Shown here: piece after piece, positions 1-7,784 of the stretch | Layout: every line of letters starts with the position of its first letter | How positions within the stretch are numbered: position 1 is the stretch's first letter | Source: Candidatus Omnitrophota bacterium | GTDB taxonomy: Bacteria; Omnitrophota; Gorgyraeia; Aquiviventales; Aquiviventaceae | Length of the DNA: 36,500 nt | Direction: 5' to 3' | NCBI GenBank assembly: GCA_016198905.1 | Contig: JACQHR010000038.1 | Span: 1-36,500, forward strand | Program-made: the position numbers and the translations under genes | The notes under the pieces: generated by a model | What the model was told of the DNA's origin: nothing | The model's input: the letters and a program-made list of their open reading frames with translations, nothing else | Databases searched by the model: none

Positions 1-61
1 CAGCAGTGGGAACAACAGAAATCGGCCCAGTGTCACTAATCTACTGGACGAGTACAGTGCG

Positions 62-90
62 TTGACAGCGTCGGAGGCATCTGATAAAGT
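62..90 (+). promoter_or_regulatory. Promoter of cobO-ilvD
   Basis: TTGACA at 62-67, a 17-bp spacer and TAAAGT at 85-90 make a good sigma70-type promoter. The predicted transcription start (about 97) lies only about 6 nt before the cobO ATG at 103, and no Shine-Dalgarno precedes that ATG, so the mRNA is probably leaderless. The 60 bases before it hold nothing I can assign. Confidence 0.6.
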
Positions 91-102
91 GGCGGGGTCG
101 CG

Positions 103-660
103 ATGCCCCCCACGTCCCGCCGAGGTCTCATTATTCTCTATACCGGAAACGGCAAAGGCAAGACGACCGCCTCGCTGGGAGCGGCGTTTCGCGCGCTGGG
201 ACACGGCTGGCGGGTGCTCGTGATCCAGTTCTTTAAGGGCGATTGGCCCGTGGTGTTCGGCGAGCTTGAGATGGGCAAGCGGTTGGCCCCCCAGTTTGAA
301 GTGCTGCAGCTCGGCAAGGGGTTCGTGCAACACATGGGGGATAAGAAGCCGTTTGCCGAGCACCAAGCGGCGGCGAAGGACGCGCTGCGGGTGGCGAAAG
401 AAAAGATCACCTCCGGTTCGTACGATCTGATTGTGCTCGACGAGATCGTGTACGCGATCGATTACGCCGGGGTGCAGCTGGTGACGATCGAAGAGGTGCT
501 GGCGCTGCTCGATGCGAAACCGCCGACGTTGCACCTGATCCTCACCGGGCGCAATGCGCCGCAAGCGCTGATTGACCGAGCGGATCTCGTGACGGACATG
601 CGGGAAATCAAACATCCCTGGCAGCAGAACATTCCTGCGCAAGAAGGAGTCGATTATTAA
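103..660 (+). CDS. cobO: Cob(I)alamin / corrinoid adenosyltransferase, CobO/BtuR type
   Basis: Transfers the 5'-deoxyadenosyl group of ATP to Co(I) corrinoids, giving adenosylated B12 in the cytoplasm. The 185-residue length is normal for the family. The N-terminus carries the family P-loop GNGKGKTT (about residues 15-22), followed by [10 protein letters not shown] and VIQFFKGDW, all typical of CobA/CobO; a [15 protein letters not shown] stretch near residue 110 matches the Walker-B region. The start at 103 fits the family N-terminus and sits 12 nt after a good -10 box. The TAA stop shares its last base with the ATG of ilvD, so the two are translationally coupled. The riboswitch-controlled B12 receptor elsewhere in the window suggests that the enzyme works mainly in corrinoid salvage. 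Confidence 0.93.
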   Translation: MPPTSRRGLIILYTGNGKGKTTASLGAAFRALGHGWRVLVIQFFKGDWPVVFGELEMGKRLAPQFEVLQLGKGFVQHMGDKKPFAEHQAAAKDALRVAKEKITSGSYDLIVLDEIVYAIDYAGVQLVTIEEVLALLDAKPPTLHLILTGRNAPQALIDRADLVTDMREIKHPWQQNIPAQEGVDY

Positions 661-2423
661 TGGCTACTTCACTTAGACGCCACAGTCACGTGTTGCTCGA
701 CGGCATCGACCGCGCGCCGTCGCGGGCCATGCTCAAAGCTGTCGGGTTGACGGACGATGACTTGAAACGTCCGCTCATCGCCATCGCCAACACCTGGATT
801 GAGGTCATGCCGTGCAACTTCCATCTGCGCCGGCTGGCCGAGCGCGTGAAGGCCGGCGTGCGCGCCGCCGGCGGCACGCCGATTGAGTTCAACACGATCG
901 CGGTTTCCGACGGTGTGTCCATGGGGACCGAGGGCATGAAAGCCTCGCTGATCAGCCGCGAAGTCATCGCGGATTCCATCGAGCTCGTGGTGCGCGGGCA
1001 TCTCTTCGATGGGGTCGTGGCTCTCTCCGGCTGCGATAAAACCATTCCCGGGACGGTGATGGCGCTCTTACGATTAAATCTGCCGTCGCTGATGCTCTAT
1101 GGCGGCTCCATCGCGCCCGGCCGGTTCAACGGCCGATCGGTGACGATCCAAGACGTGTTCGAAGCGGTGGGCTCCTGCGCGGCCGGCAAGATGAGCGAGC
1201 AAAAGCTGCACGAACTCGAGGATCGGGCGTGCCCGGGTCCAGGGGCATGCGGCGGACAATTCACGGCAAATACGATGGCGATGGCCATCGAAGTCCTCGG
1301 CATGTCGCCGATGGGCAGCGCCAGCGTGCCGGCGATGGATCCGCTCAAAGATGACGTGGCGTTTCAAGCAGGGAAGCTGGCGATGGAGCTCTTGCGCCGC
1401 GACCTGCGTCCGAAACGTATCGTGACGCGACAGGCGTTGGAGAACGCCATCGCTGCCGTGGCCGCGACAGGCGGCTCAACGAACAGCGTGCTCCACTTGC
1501 TCGCCATTGCGCGCGAAGCCGGAGTGCCGCTCTCAATCGATGATTTCGATCGCATCAGCAGCAAGACGCCGCTGCTGGCGGATCTCAAACCGTGGGGCCG
1601 ATTCGTCGCCACAGACTTGTACGACGCGGGCGGCATCGCGCTCGTGGCTCAACGCTTACTTGAGGCGAAGCGGCTTCACGCCAATGCGATGACCGTGACC
1701 GGTCGCACCATCGGAGTGGAAGCACGGCGCGCGAGAGAAAAGTCGGGCCAGCAAGTGGTGCGTTCGGTGCACCATCCTTTGCAACCGACGGGCGGACTCG
1801 TCATCTTGCACGGCAATCTTGCGCCCGAAGGTTGTGTGGTGAAAATTACCGGACACGAGCCGATGCGGTACGAAGGGCCGGCGCGCGTGTTTGATTGCGA
1901 GGAAGATGCCTTCGCGGCGGTCCAGCAGCGACGGATCAAGCCAGGCGACGTCGTGGTCATCCGCTACGAAGGACCCAAAGGCGGGCCTGGGATGCGCGAG
2001 ATGCTCGCCGTGACCGCTGCGATTGTGGGGCAAGGGTTGGGCCAATCGATTGCGCTGCTCACCGACGGAAGATTCTCGGGCGCGACACGCGGCTTGATGG
2101 CTGGACACGTGGCCCCTGAGGCGGCGCGCGGTGGCGTCATTGCGTTGCTGCGCGACGGCGACCGCATCACCTTCGATGTGAAGCGTCGGCGGCTCGACGC
2201 GGCTCTCTCCGTTGCCGAATTAGAGAAACGGCGCGCTCGCTGGCGCGCTCCGGCGCCTCCCTATACGCACGGCGTCATGGCTAAGTATGCACAGCTTGTT
2301 TCCTCAGCCTCCGAAGGTGCCGTGACTTCATTTCCAACAACGAAACTTCAGCGACAAGTCGCAAGCAGCAAGCAGCAAGGGAAAAGTTTGAAGAGTAGAT
2401 CACTCATCAAATCGGTACGATAA
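660..2423 (+). CDS. ilvD: Dihydroxy-acid dehydratase
   Basis: Dehydrates 2,3-dihydroxy-isovalerate and dihydroxy-methylvalerate to the 2-keto acids, the third step of valine and isoleucine synthesis. An Fe-S cluster is the cofactor. The N-terminus ([16 protein letters not shown]), the ligand motifs SGCDKTIPG and [15 protein letters not shown], and the C-terminal [13 protein letters not shown] and SSASEGAVT blocks are diagnostic. At 587 residues it is about 30 longer than usual: the family normally ends near SEGAVT, but here reading continues through a basic, Ser/Lys-rich tail encoded by a heptanucleotide repeat array (2351-2378). It overlaps cobO by one base. The tail is probably repeat-derived and not functional. 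Confidence 0.95.
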   Translation: MATSLRRHSHVLLDGIDRAPSRAMLKAVGLTDDDLKRPLIAIANTWIEVMPCNFHLRRLAERVKAGVRAAGGTPIEFNTIAVSDGVSMGTEGMKASLISREVIADSIELVVRGHLFDGVVALSGCDKTIPGTVMALLRLNLPSLMLYGGSIAPGRFNGRSVTIQDVFEAVGSCAAGKMSEQKLHELEDRACPGPGACGGQFTANTMAMAIEVLGMSPMGSASVPAMDPLKDDVAFQAGKLAMELLRRDLRPKRIVTRQALENAIAAVAATGGSTNSVLHLLAIAREAGVPLSIDDFDRISSKTPLLADLKPWGRFVATDLYDAGGIALVAQRLLEAKRLHANAMTVTGRTIGVEARRAREKSGQQVVRSVHHPLQPTGGLVILHGNLAPEGCVVKITGHEPMRYEGPARVFDCEEDAFAAVQQRRIKPGDVVVIRYEGPKGGPGMREMLAVTAAIVGQGLGQSIALLTDGRFSGATRGLMAGHVAPEAARGGVIALLRDGDRITFDVKRRRLDAALSVAELEKRRARWRAPAPPYTHGVMAKYAQLVSSASEGAVTSFPTTKLQRQVASSKQQGKSLKSRSLIKSVR

Positions 2424-2449
2424 ACTTGTCGTTTGTCGCTTGTCGCTGG
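2351..2449. repeat. Inverted pair of heptanucleotide arrays, locus 1
   Basis: The left arm (2351-2378) reads as four heptads: GCGACAA, GTCGCAA, GCAGCAA, GCAGCAA. The right arm (2425-2449) is on the opposite strand, with repeats CTTGTCG, TTTGTCG, CTTGTCG; its reverse complement reads as CGACAA-type heptads. The left arm lies inside the 3' end of ilvD, and the right arm lies between the ilvD stop and tRNA-Leu. The same layout recurs at 23301-23418. Confidence 0.7.
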
Positions 2450-2455
2450 TTTTTT

Positions 2456-2537
2456 GCAGGGATGGTGAAACTGGCAGACACGATAGGTTGAGGGCCTATT
2501 GCCGCAAGGCGTGAGGGTTCAAATCCCTCTCCCTGCA
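2456..2537 (+). tRNA. tRNA-Leu (anticodon GAG)
   Basis: A cloverleaf can be drawn: acceptor stem GCAGGGA (2456-2462) with TCCCTGC (2530-2536), discriminator A at 2537, anticodon stem ATAGG/CCTAT with loop TTGAGGG (anticodon GAG), a long class-II variable arm GCCGCAAGGCG typical of Leu, and a T-arm GAGGG-TTCAAAT-CCCTC. CCA is not encoded (CGA follows). It reads leucine CUC/CUU codons. Confidence 0.95.
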
Positions 2538-2562
2538 CGACTTTATCAATTTCTCAGTGATT

Positions 2563-2590
2563 ATGGCGCACCGGTATGGTGCGCCATTTT
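2563..2590 (+). terminator. Rho-independent terminator after tRNA-Leu
   Basis: A 10-bp perfect stem ATGGCGCACC/GGTGCGCCAT with loop GGTAT, followed by a short T run. Confidence 0.8.
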
Positions 2591-2635
2591 CCATTGATGT
2601 CGCGAAAAAAAATTTTTCGAACCGCAAGTATCCTG

Positions 2636-2664
2636 TTGACAAGCCTATCCGTACTTGCTACTGT
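2636..2664 (+). promoter_or_regulatory. Promoter of a candidate small RNA
   Basis: A consensus -35 TTGACA (2636-2641), 17-bp spacer and TACTGT (2659-2664). The start is expected near 2671. No coding gene begins until 2950, and a strong terminator at 2878-2910 intervenes, so the promoter appears to serve a non-coding RNA. Confidence 0.6.
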
Positions 2665-2670
2665 GGGCAT

Positions 2671-2910
2671 CAGTATTCATCCCTACTAGATGTGGGGGTG
2701 TGGGGAAGTGCAGTGAGAGGGGCCGTTTCGCAGCTTTGGGTGTGTTCGTCGTGACAAGGATAGACGGTTGCTGCGGAAGAACCGCGCAACCTGGCACTGT
2801 GGACGTGGACCACAGCTCCTCAACAACGCGGGGACGAGGAGTGTCCAGCGTATCCCAGCGACATCAATCATTGAAGACCCCCAACAACTTTGGGTTGTTG
2901 GGGGTTTTTT
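2671..2910 (+). ncRNA. Candidate structured small RNA, family not recognised
   Basis: About 240 nt lie between a strong promoter and a strong terminator without a convincing ORF. Several local hairpins can be drawn: CGCAGC/GCTGCG enclosing CGTC/GACG (about 2732-2780), GCGG-AAGAA-CCGC, TGTGG/CCACA (about 2800-2815) and CTCCTC/GAGGAG (about 2816-2841). It does not show the hallmarks of SRP RNA, RNase P RNA or tmRNA. A 6S-like role was considered, but I could not build the long closing stem. It could alternatively be a leader or attenuator for the gene at 2950, since the terminator ends only 40 nt before that start. Confidence 0.45.
2878..2910 (+). terminator. Rho-independent terminator of the candidate RNA
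   Basis: An 11-bp perfect stem CCCCCAACAAC/GTTGTTGGGGG (2878-2888 with 2894-2904), 5-nt loop and six T residues. Confidence 0.9.
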
Positions 2911-2949
2911 CTTATTTGGCGGTTCGCCGGTAAGCAAGGAGGAGCGTTC

Positions 2950-3627
2950 GTGAGCATGCACACTCGGATTCTCATTGGCGTCGTCATCGGCACCTTGGTG
3001 GTGACCGCTGGAGCAGAGCATGTCGGGCATCGCGCACTCTGGAAGCGATACCAAGAGGCCATTGCCAGCCGTCAACAACTCACCTTGCAGTTCGGCGAAA
3101 TGCTCGCGACCCATGAGCAGATCAAACGCCAACTGTCGCGCGAACAGAACCATTCCCAGCAATTGACGCAGGCGCTGACAGACGCGCAGGCGAAGCTCGA
3201 GGACGTCTCAAGCCGGCTGGCACAGCAAGGCAAGACCGTCCGGGAACTTCAGATACGGCTTGCGTCGGTGCATGAGCAGATGGATCAGCTCCAGGGAGAA
3301 TTGGCGATGACGCTGGAAGCCAAACCCTCCACGGCAAGCGCGGATCGCACAGCACCCGTGCAATTGGAGCGGATCGTCGTGACCGATCCGGCGGCACCCA
3401 CCTTGCAGGGTCGCGTCATTTCCGTCCACAGAGATTGGAATTTCGTCGTCGTGGATCTGGGCTGGAACGCCGTGAAGATCGGCGAGACCGTCTCCATCTT
3501 CCGCAATGACCAGCTCCTCGCGAAGGCGCGCATCGATCGCGTCCAAGAAGGCGTGTGCGCGGCCACCGTGCTGCCGGAGTGGCAGAGCGCGGAAATCCAG
3601 GCCAATGATCTCGTGCGAGCGCTCTGA
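2950..3627 (+). CDS. Membrane-anchored coiled-coil protein with C-terminal beta-barrel-like domain
   Basis: A 225-residue protein of unknown function. It starts with an uncleaved signal/anchor (ILIGVVIGTLVVTAGAEHV), continues as a Gln/Glu-rich coiled coil (residues about 30-120), and ends in a small beta-rich domain starting GRVISVHRDWNFVVVDLG. This domain resembles the SH3-like C-terminal module seen in many uncharacterised envelope proteins. The GTG at 2950 was chosen because an AAGGAGGAG site (2936-2944) lies 5 nt before it; an ATG at 2956 is the alternative. The next gene begins 4 nt after its stop, so it is the first gene of an operon with two PilZ proteins and probably acts in the same envelope complex. 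Confidence 0.75.
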   Translation: MSMHTRILIGVVIGTLVVTAGAEHVGHRALWKRYQEAIASRQQLTLQFGEMLATHEQIKRQLSREQNHSQQLTQALTDAQAKLEDVSSRLAQQGKTVRELQIRLASVHEQMDQLQGELAMTLEAKPSTASADRTAPVQLERIVVTDPAAPTLQGRVISVHRDWNFVVVDLGWNAVKIGETVSIFRNDQLLAKARIDRVQEGVCAATVLPEWQSAEIQANDLVRAL

Positions 3628-3631
3628 GGCG

Positions 3632-5746
3632 ATGATGACGATCAAGCGCGATACCAACTGGAGAGGCCGCACGTGGGCGTGGGTCGTTGGGGTGGGCCTT
3701 GGGCTGGCGGCAGCCTCCGGGCAAAGCTTTTGCGCAGAGACGAGCAGCGCTGCACCGGTGAGCAAGACGCTCATCGTGCTGGCCTTGGATGCGCACGCCC
3801 CGGTGCCTCTTCGAACGACATTCCAAGAGACTCCACCGACGATCATCATCACCTTTCCTCGACAGCGCGTGACGGGGGCACTCCCTGAGCATTCGGCCGT
3901 GGGGGGCGGCGCCATTGCCTCCATTGCCGCGCGATACGACAGCCGTACGAGCTCGCAGTCGAAGCGATTCTTGGACTCCATCCGCATCGTCCTGAGCGGA
4001 CCCTATCAGTATCAGGTCGACTCGCAAGCCGGCCGCATTGTGATCGAGATTCAGCATCCCGCCTCCATCCGCAGCACGTCGGTAGAAGTGGGATTGAACG
4101 GCGGCACCGTGATCGGCGGAGTCGGCCAGCGGACGATGAATGAACGGTTCCGCGCCATGCAGGAAGCGTTGGCCAGCGCCACCCCGACACCCTGGACGCT
4201 GCAGCTCACGTCAGAGCTTGAACCAGGTTCGTCAGTGGCCTCATCGCTGCGTCGAGCCTCGCCCTCCATCAACGCACGTGCAGGCGCCACCCAGGGCTCT
4301 GCGAAGGCCTCGACCGCCCCGGTCATGTCGACGACCCTCGTGCGCCGGTGGACAGCGCAGACTCGTCCGCCATGGCCGGGTGCGACGGCGTGGTGGATCC
4401 TTGCGATTGGCGGGCTGATCGCCGCCGCCGGCGCTTGGCTTCTCGCGCGCCAGGATGTGCTTGGGACATTCGTGAATCGGCAGGCCTCGCGTGGGGCGAA
4501 TCCGCGATTGGCTTCCGGCGTGCTCCTCGTTGATGAGCTCGTGTGGAGGGCGTTTGAGCAGCAAGGGTATCAGCTGGTGATCGAAAGCGCGCTGACGCAG
4601 CCCCCGCTCGGGACGATGCGCGTCATCATCAAGGACGGAGACAAATCCGCGCTGCTCTTCGTCGGCAACGGCCCGTTCTTCGAGAAGCACACGGTTGAGC
4701 GATTCGTGCAGGCGATGCGGCACGCCGGCGTGGAGCGCGGATTTTTGGTCGCCGCGGGGTCGTTTACCGTGCCGGCCCAGCGCATGGCGAAGGCACACCA
4801 TGTCACGTTGGTGGCCCGGGAACAATTGACCGAGCTATTGACCCTCGGGGCACGCAGCGAGTACTTCACCAAGCAGTTGGAGCAGCAGCATGCCAAGCTG
4901 GAAGAGGCCCGCTCGACGCTGCGCCAGTATGAGAATGAGTTGGCCACGCTGCGCCGACAGCGCAACGAGGCGAGCTGGTATCTGGGTGAGGAGCGCGCCA
5001 AATCCGCCAAGCTCGAATTGGAATTGGAGCAGGCCGGCCAAGAGCTTCGTCGGCAGGAGGCGGATCTTCAGCGATGGGAACAAGAAGCCGCGAGCTTGCG
5101 CAAGCAGTGGGAAGAAAGCCAATGGTATCTTGGAGAATCCCATGCGCGCGTGCGCCATCTCGAATCGCAGCTCAGTGACCTCCAAGGAGCGACCCAACGT
5201 GCGGAGGCTGCAGAGCGGGCCAAGAACGAGGCGCAGTGGTATTTAGGCGAAGCGCACACGAAGCGCGAGCAGCTTGAGCAGGAGCTGGCCGGGCTGCGAG
5301 AGCGCGTGGAGCAGACGGTGAGCCAGGAACATGCGCTGCGCGAGACGCTCGCCGCGCTGAAGCAAGAACTCGAGGCGCTGCGCGCCTACGGTGAGCGGCG
5401 CGCCCAGATTCGGGTGCGCGTGGACGAGGCCCGCGTGGAGCTCTTCAATGGATCGGACGACCCGGTGTTCTCAGGGTCGCCGCGCGATCTGAGTGCCAGC
5501 GGCATCGGGCTGGACACGGACCAGGAGTTGCCAACGCTGCCTTCGTTTCGGATCCGTCTGCATGTGCCAAGCCAGGAGCCCATCGAATTCAGCGCCCAGC
5601 AGGTGTGGCAACGATCCTCGACGGACACCACTGAGCGCTATCACAGCGGCTATCAATGGCTTGAGCTGTCGGATTCGGCTCGAGCGCGCATGACGCAACT
5701 CGTCACGCAACTCATCGACACGGCTCAGACATCGTCATCCAGTTGA
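3632..5746 (+). CDS. Membrane protein: AMIN-like, Mrr-like, WYLGE coiled-coil repeats, PilZ
   Basis: A 704-residue multi-domain protein. Order: signal peptide (residues 1-30), a beta-rich AMIN-like domain (about 35-145), a Ser/Thr/Ala-rich linker, one transmembrane helix (about 254-273), a domain like the C-terminal part of Mrr restriction endonucleases (about 290-400; GFLVAAGSFTVPAQRMA) lacking the catalytic D-QxK residues, a long coiled coil with three WYLGE motifs (Trp at about 449, 498, 536), and a C-terminal PilZ domain (from about 588) with the c-di-GMP residues RRAQIR and DLSASG. Topology would put the AMIN part in the periplasm and PilZ in the cytoplasm. The ATG at 3632 follows a GAGG site. 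I infer that it carries a c-di-GMP signal across the inner membrane; the output is unknown. Confidence 0.8.
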   Translation: MMTIKRDTNWRGRTWAWVVGVGLGLAAASGQSFCAETSSAAPVSKTLIVLALDAHAPVPLRTTFQETPPTIIITFPRQRVTGALPEHSAVGGGAIASIAARYDSRTSSQSKRFLDSIRIVLSGPYQYQVDSQAGRIVIEIQHPASIRSTSVEVGLNGGTVIGGVGQRTMNERFRAMQEALASATPTPWTLQLTSELEPGSSVASSLRRASPSINARAGATQGSAKASTAPVMSTTLVRRWTAQTRPPWPGATAWWILAIGGLIAAAGAWLLARQDVLGTFVNRQASRGANPRLASGVLLVDELVWRAFEQQGYQLVIESALTQPPLGTMRVIIKDGDKSALLFVGNGPFFEKHTVERFVQAMRHAGVERGFLVAAGSFTVPAQRMAKAHHVTLVAREQLTELLTLGARSEYFTKQLEQQHAKLEEARSTLRQYENELATLRRQRNEASWYLGEERAKSAKLELELEQAGQELRRQEADLQRWEQEAASLRKQWEESQWYLGESHARVRHLESQLSDLQGATQRAEAAERAKNEAQWYLGEAHTKREQLEQELAGLRERVEQTVSQEHALRETLAALKQELEALRAYGERRAQIRVRVDEARVELFNGSDDPVFSGSPRDLSASGIGLDTDQELPTLPSFRIRLHVPSQEPIEFSAQQVWQRSSTDTTERYHSGYQWLELSDSARARMTQLVTQLIDTAQTSSSS

Positions 5747-5763
5747 TGCGGCGCTGACCGGCG

Positions 5764-6753
5764 ATGCAAGAGCGCCGCACGACGATCCGCGTTCCCCACC
5801 AAAGCCATATCCAGTACTGTCCCTCCGAAGACCTCCTGCCGCGCGATGGAGGATTGATTGATCTGAGCGAGCGCGGTGTGGGGCTGCTGACGTCTGAATC
5901 GCATCCAACCGGTGAAGCGATCACGATCACCCTATCGCTTCCTGGAGCGGAAGATTCTGTGACGGCAACGGGTGTCGTGCGTTGGTCGGCGGCGCCCGCA
6001 GGGCCATGGACGCGGCACCGCGTGGGGCTTGAGTGGACACCGCTCGCCCACACGACCCAGCAGCGCCTCCACGCATTTTTGTCGACGGCGACACGAGCCA
6101 CCACGCAGTCGTTCGGACTCTGGCAGGTCATTCGTCAAGAGTGGGCCCGTCACCGACTTGGGTTGATCGTCGGCATCGTTGGCGGTGCGGTGTTCTTGAT
6201 CGCAGGAGGCTGGTGGATGTACGGCCTGCGGGAAGAGAACCGGCAGCTGCAGATGGCCATCCGGCAGCGCAGTGAGACCATTCATCAATTGGCCCAACGC
6301 GATGCGGTGCTGCAGCAGGAGTTGCGTTTGGCCAAGACGCGTCTAGCCTCAACAAGCGAAGAAGTGGCACGGCTCGATTACGAAGCCCAACAGATGGAGC
6401 GGGGGATGCAGCAGTTGACGCATGACGTGGCCCGGTTCCAGCAATCCTACGGGCCGATCAAAGAAGAGCGTCATCGCTTGGCTCAACAGGTGCTGAGCCT
6501 GGAGCAGCAGCGTGCGAACTCGCCGAGCCTCTTCGTGTCTTCGCACGAGCTGCGGCGCGTCGTCCGCGAGACCCTTGTCGCGCACCGCCAGGCCAGACGT
6601 CAGCTGCGTCTCAAAGAATTTCGAGCGATCGAGCCGCAGCGTGCATCCGCTCGCAATGGTGGCTACGTGGTGCGGGATGGTCAGCCGACGACCAACACCT
6701 CAACCATGTGGATTCGCGTCCACGATCCTGAATCACTGCCGTCGGCACCCTAG
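5764..6753 (+). CDS. PilZ-domain membrane protein with coiled coil
   Basis: A 329-residue protein with an N-terminal PilZ domain (residues 3-110), showing the c-di-GMP contacts ERRTTIR and DLSERG. A transmembrane helix follows at about 132-155 (LIVGIVGGAVFLIAGGWWMY), then a long coiled coil (about 158-260) and a basic, low-complexity C-terminus. It begins 17 nt after the upstream PilZ gene in the same operon. The order PilZ-TM-coiled coil mirrors the neighbour (coiled coil-PilZ), and the three products probably interact through their coiled coils. The function is inferred: c-di-GMP-responsive regulation of an envelope process, perhaps motility, adhesion or secretion. Confidence 0.85.
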   Translation: MQERRTTIRVPHQSHIQYCPSEDLLPRDGGLIDLSERGVGLLTSESHPTGEAITITLSLPGAEDSVTATGVVRWSAAPAGPWTRHRVGLEWTPLAHTTQQRLHAFLSTATRATTQSFGLWQVIRQEWARHRLGLIVGIVGGAVFLIAGGWWMYGLREENRQLQMAIRQRSETIHQLAQRDAVLQQELRLAKTRLASTSEEVARLDYEAQQMERGMQQLTHDVARFQQSYGPIKEERHRLAQQVLSLEQQRANSPSLFVSSHELRRVVRETLVAHRQARRQLRLKEFRAIEPQRASARNGGYVVRDGQPTTNTSTMWIRVHDPESLPSAP

Positions 6754-6802
6754 AACCGGTTTCGTCTATTCCCCCGCAGTGTTGACCGCGTCACAGCACG
6801 GG

Positions 6803-7777
6803 TTACGGCGCGGGTGATCCGCCGGGTTGACCCGCGTCGGAAGGCTGTCGGCGCTCCTTCACGTACGTGCTCCCCTCAAACCGCTTCGCGTAGGATTTCA
6901 ATTCCGCCCCGATCGTCGCCACTTGCCCAGGATGGGTGAGCGGCTGCTTCTCGCTCGTGACGAGCGCAATCGCAATCGAGAGCAGCGGGACTTTCACGGG
7001 TTGTCCCTTACGATCGGTGGCCATGAGGTAGCCGCGCAAGCGGTCGTTCTCGTCATAGAATTGAGGCGCTTCGGCATCAAAGTCGCGAATGATGGCCCGG
7101 CACAACGCCTCGGCGCACCTCGTGGACGTGATCACGATGAAATCATCGCCCCCGATATGGCCCACGAAGTCTTCCGGGCTGCCATAGGCTTTGGAGGCGT
7201 GCAGCAGCACGGTGGCCGTCCGTTGGATGACATCATCTCCTCGCTTGAAGCCGTAGTGGTCGTTGAAGGCTTTAAAACGGTTGAGGTCCGCGTAGCACGC
7301 GGCGAAGGGCTGCTGCGAACTGATGCGCCGCTCCAACTCTCGCTGAATGGAGATATTGCCGGGGAGCTTTGTCAGCGGGTTGGCTTCGAGGTCGATCAAG
7401 GTGCGCCGCAACGCCATGTGGACGCGCGCGAGCAACTCCTGCGGCTCGAAGGGCTTCACGAGATAGTCATCGGCGCCGGCGTTGATGCCGTGCACCTTAT
7501 CCTGCAGTTCGCTTTTGCCGGTGAGCATGAGGACCGGAATGTGGCGCAGGAGCATGTCTTGCTTGATCTGCTCGCACAGCTCAGGGCCTGTCAGGTTGGG
7601 CATGATGCAATCGAGGATCATGAGATCCGGCGGGATAGCACGGACGGCCTCGAGCGCTTGCCGGCCGTCGACCGCTTCGGTGACGACGAATCCGGCCGGC
7701 TCCAGGATCGAGCGCAGGATATCCCGCAGATCGGGATCGTCATCCGCGATGAGAATGCGTCTGGCGTGAGGCGTCAT
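6803..7777 (-). CDS. Response regulator with GGDEF-type output (GGDDF)
   Basis: A 324-residue protein: receiver domain (residues about 7-120) with acidic pocket ADDD, phosphoacceptor Asp in LMILDCIMP and conserved Lys in LVKPF, then a GGDEF domain (about 140-300) with YADLNRFKAFND and the active-site variant GGDDF. The RxxD inhibitory site expected five residues before GGDDF is replaced by SPED, so product inhibition is probably absent. It may make c-di-GMP when phosphorylated, but activity of the variant is uncertain. The start at 7777 was chosen because it begins the receiver fold and follows GGAG, and it lies 7 nt after the stop of the histidine kinase. An in-frame extension upstream to 7867 would overlap that gene. 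Confidence 0.88.
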   Translation of the reverse strand: MTPHARRILIADDDPDLRDILRSILEPAGFVVTEAVDGRQALEAVRAIPPDLMILDCIMPNLTGPELCEQIKQDMLLRHIPVLMLTGKSELQDKVHGINAGADDYLVKPFEPQELLARVHMALRRTLIDLEANPLTKLPGNISIQRELERRISSQQPFAACYADLNRFKAFNDHYGFKRGDDVIQRTATVLLHASKAYGSPEDFVGHIGGDDFIVITSTRCAEALCRAIIRDFDAEAPQFYDENDRLRGYLMATDRKGQPVKVPLLSIAIALVTSEKQPLTHPGQVATIGAELKSYAKRFEGSTYVKERRQPSDAGQPGGSPAP

Positions 7778-7784
7778 CCGGCTC

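Noticed and set aside
2557-2933. Short plus- and minus-strand open frames over the candidate RNA
   Set aside because: They lie across promoter, hairpins and terminators and have no start signals. An RNA explains the region better.
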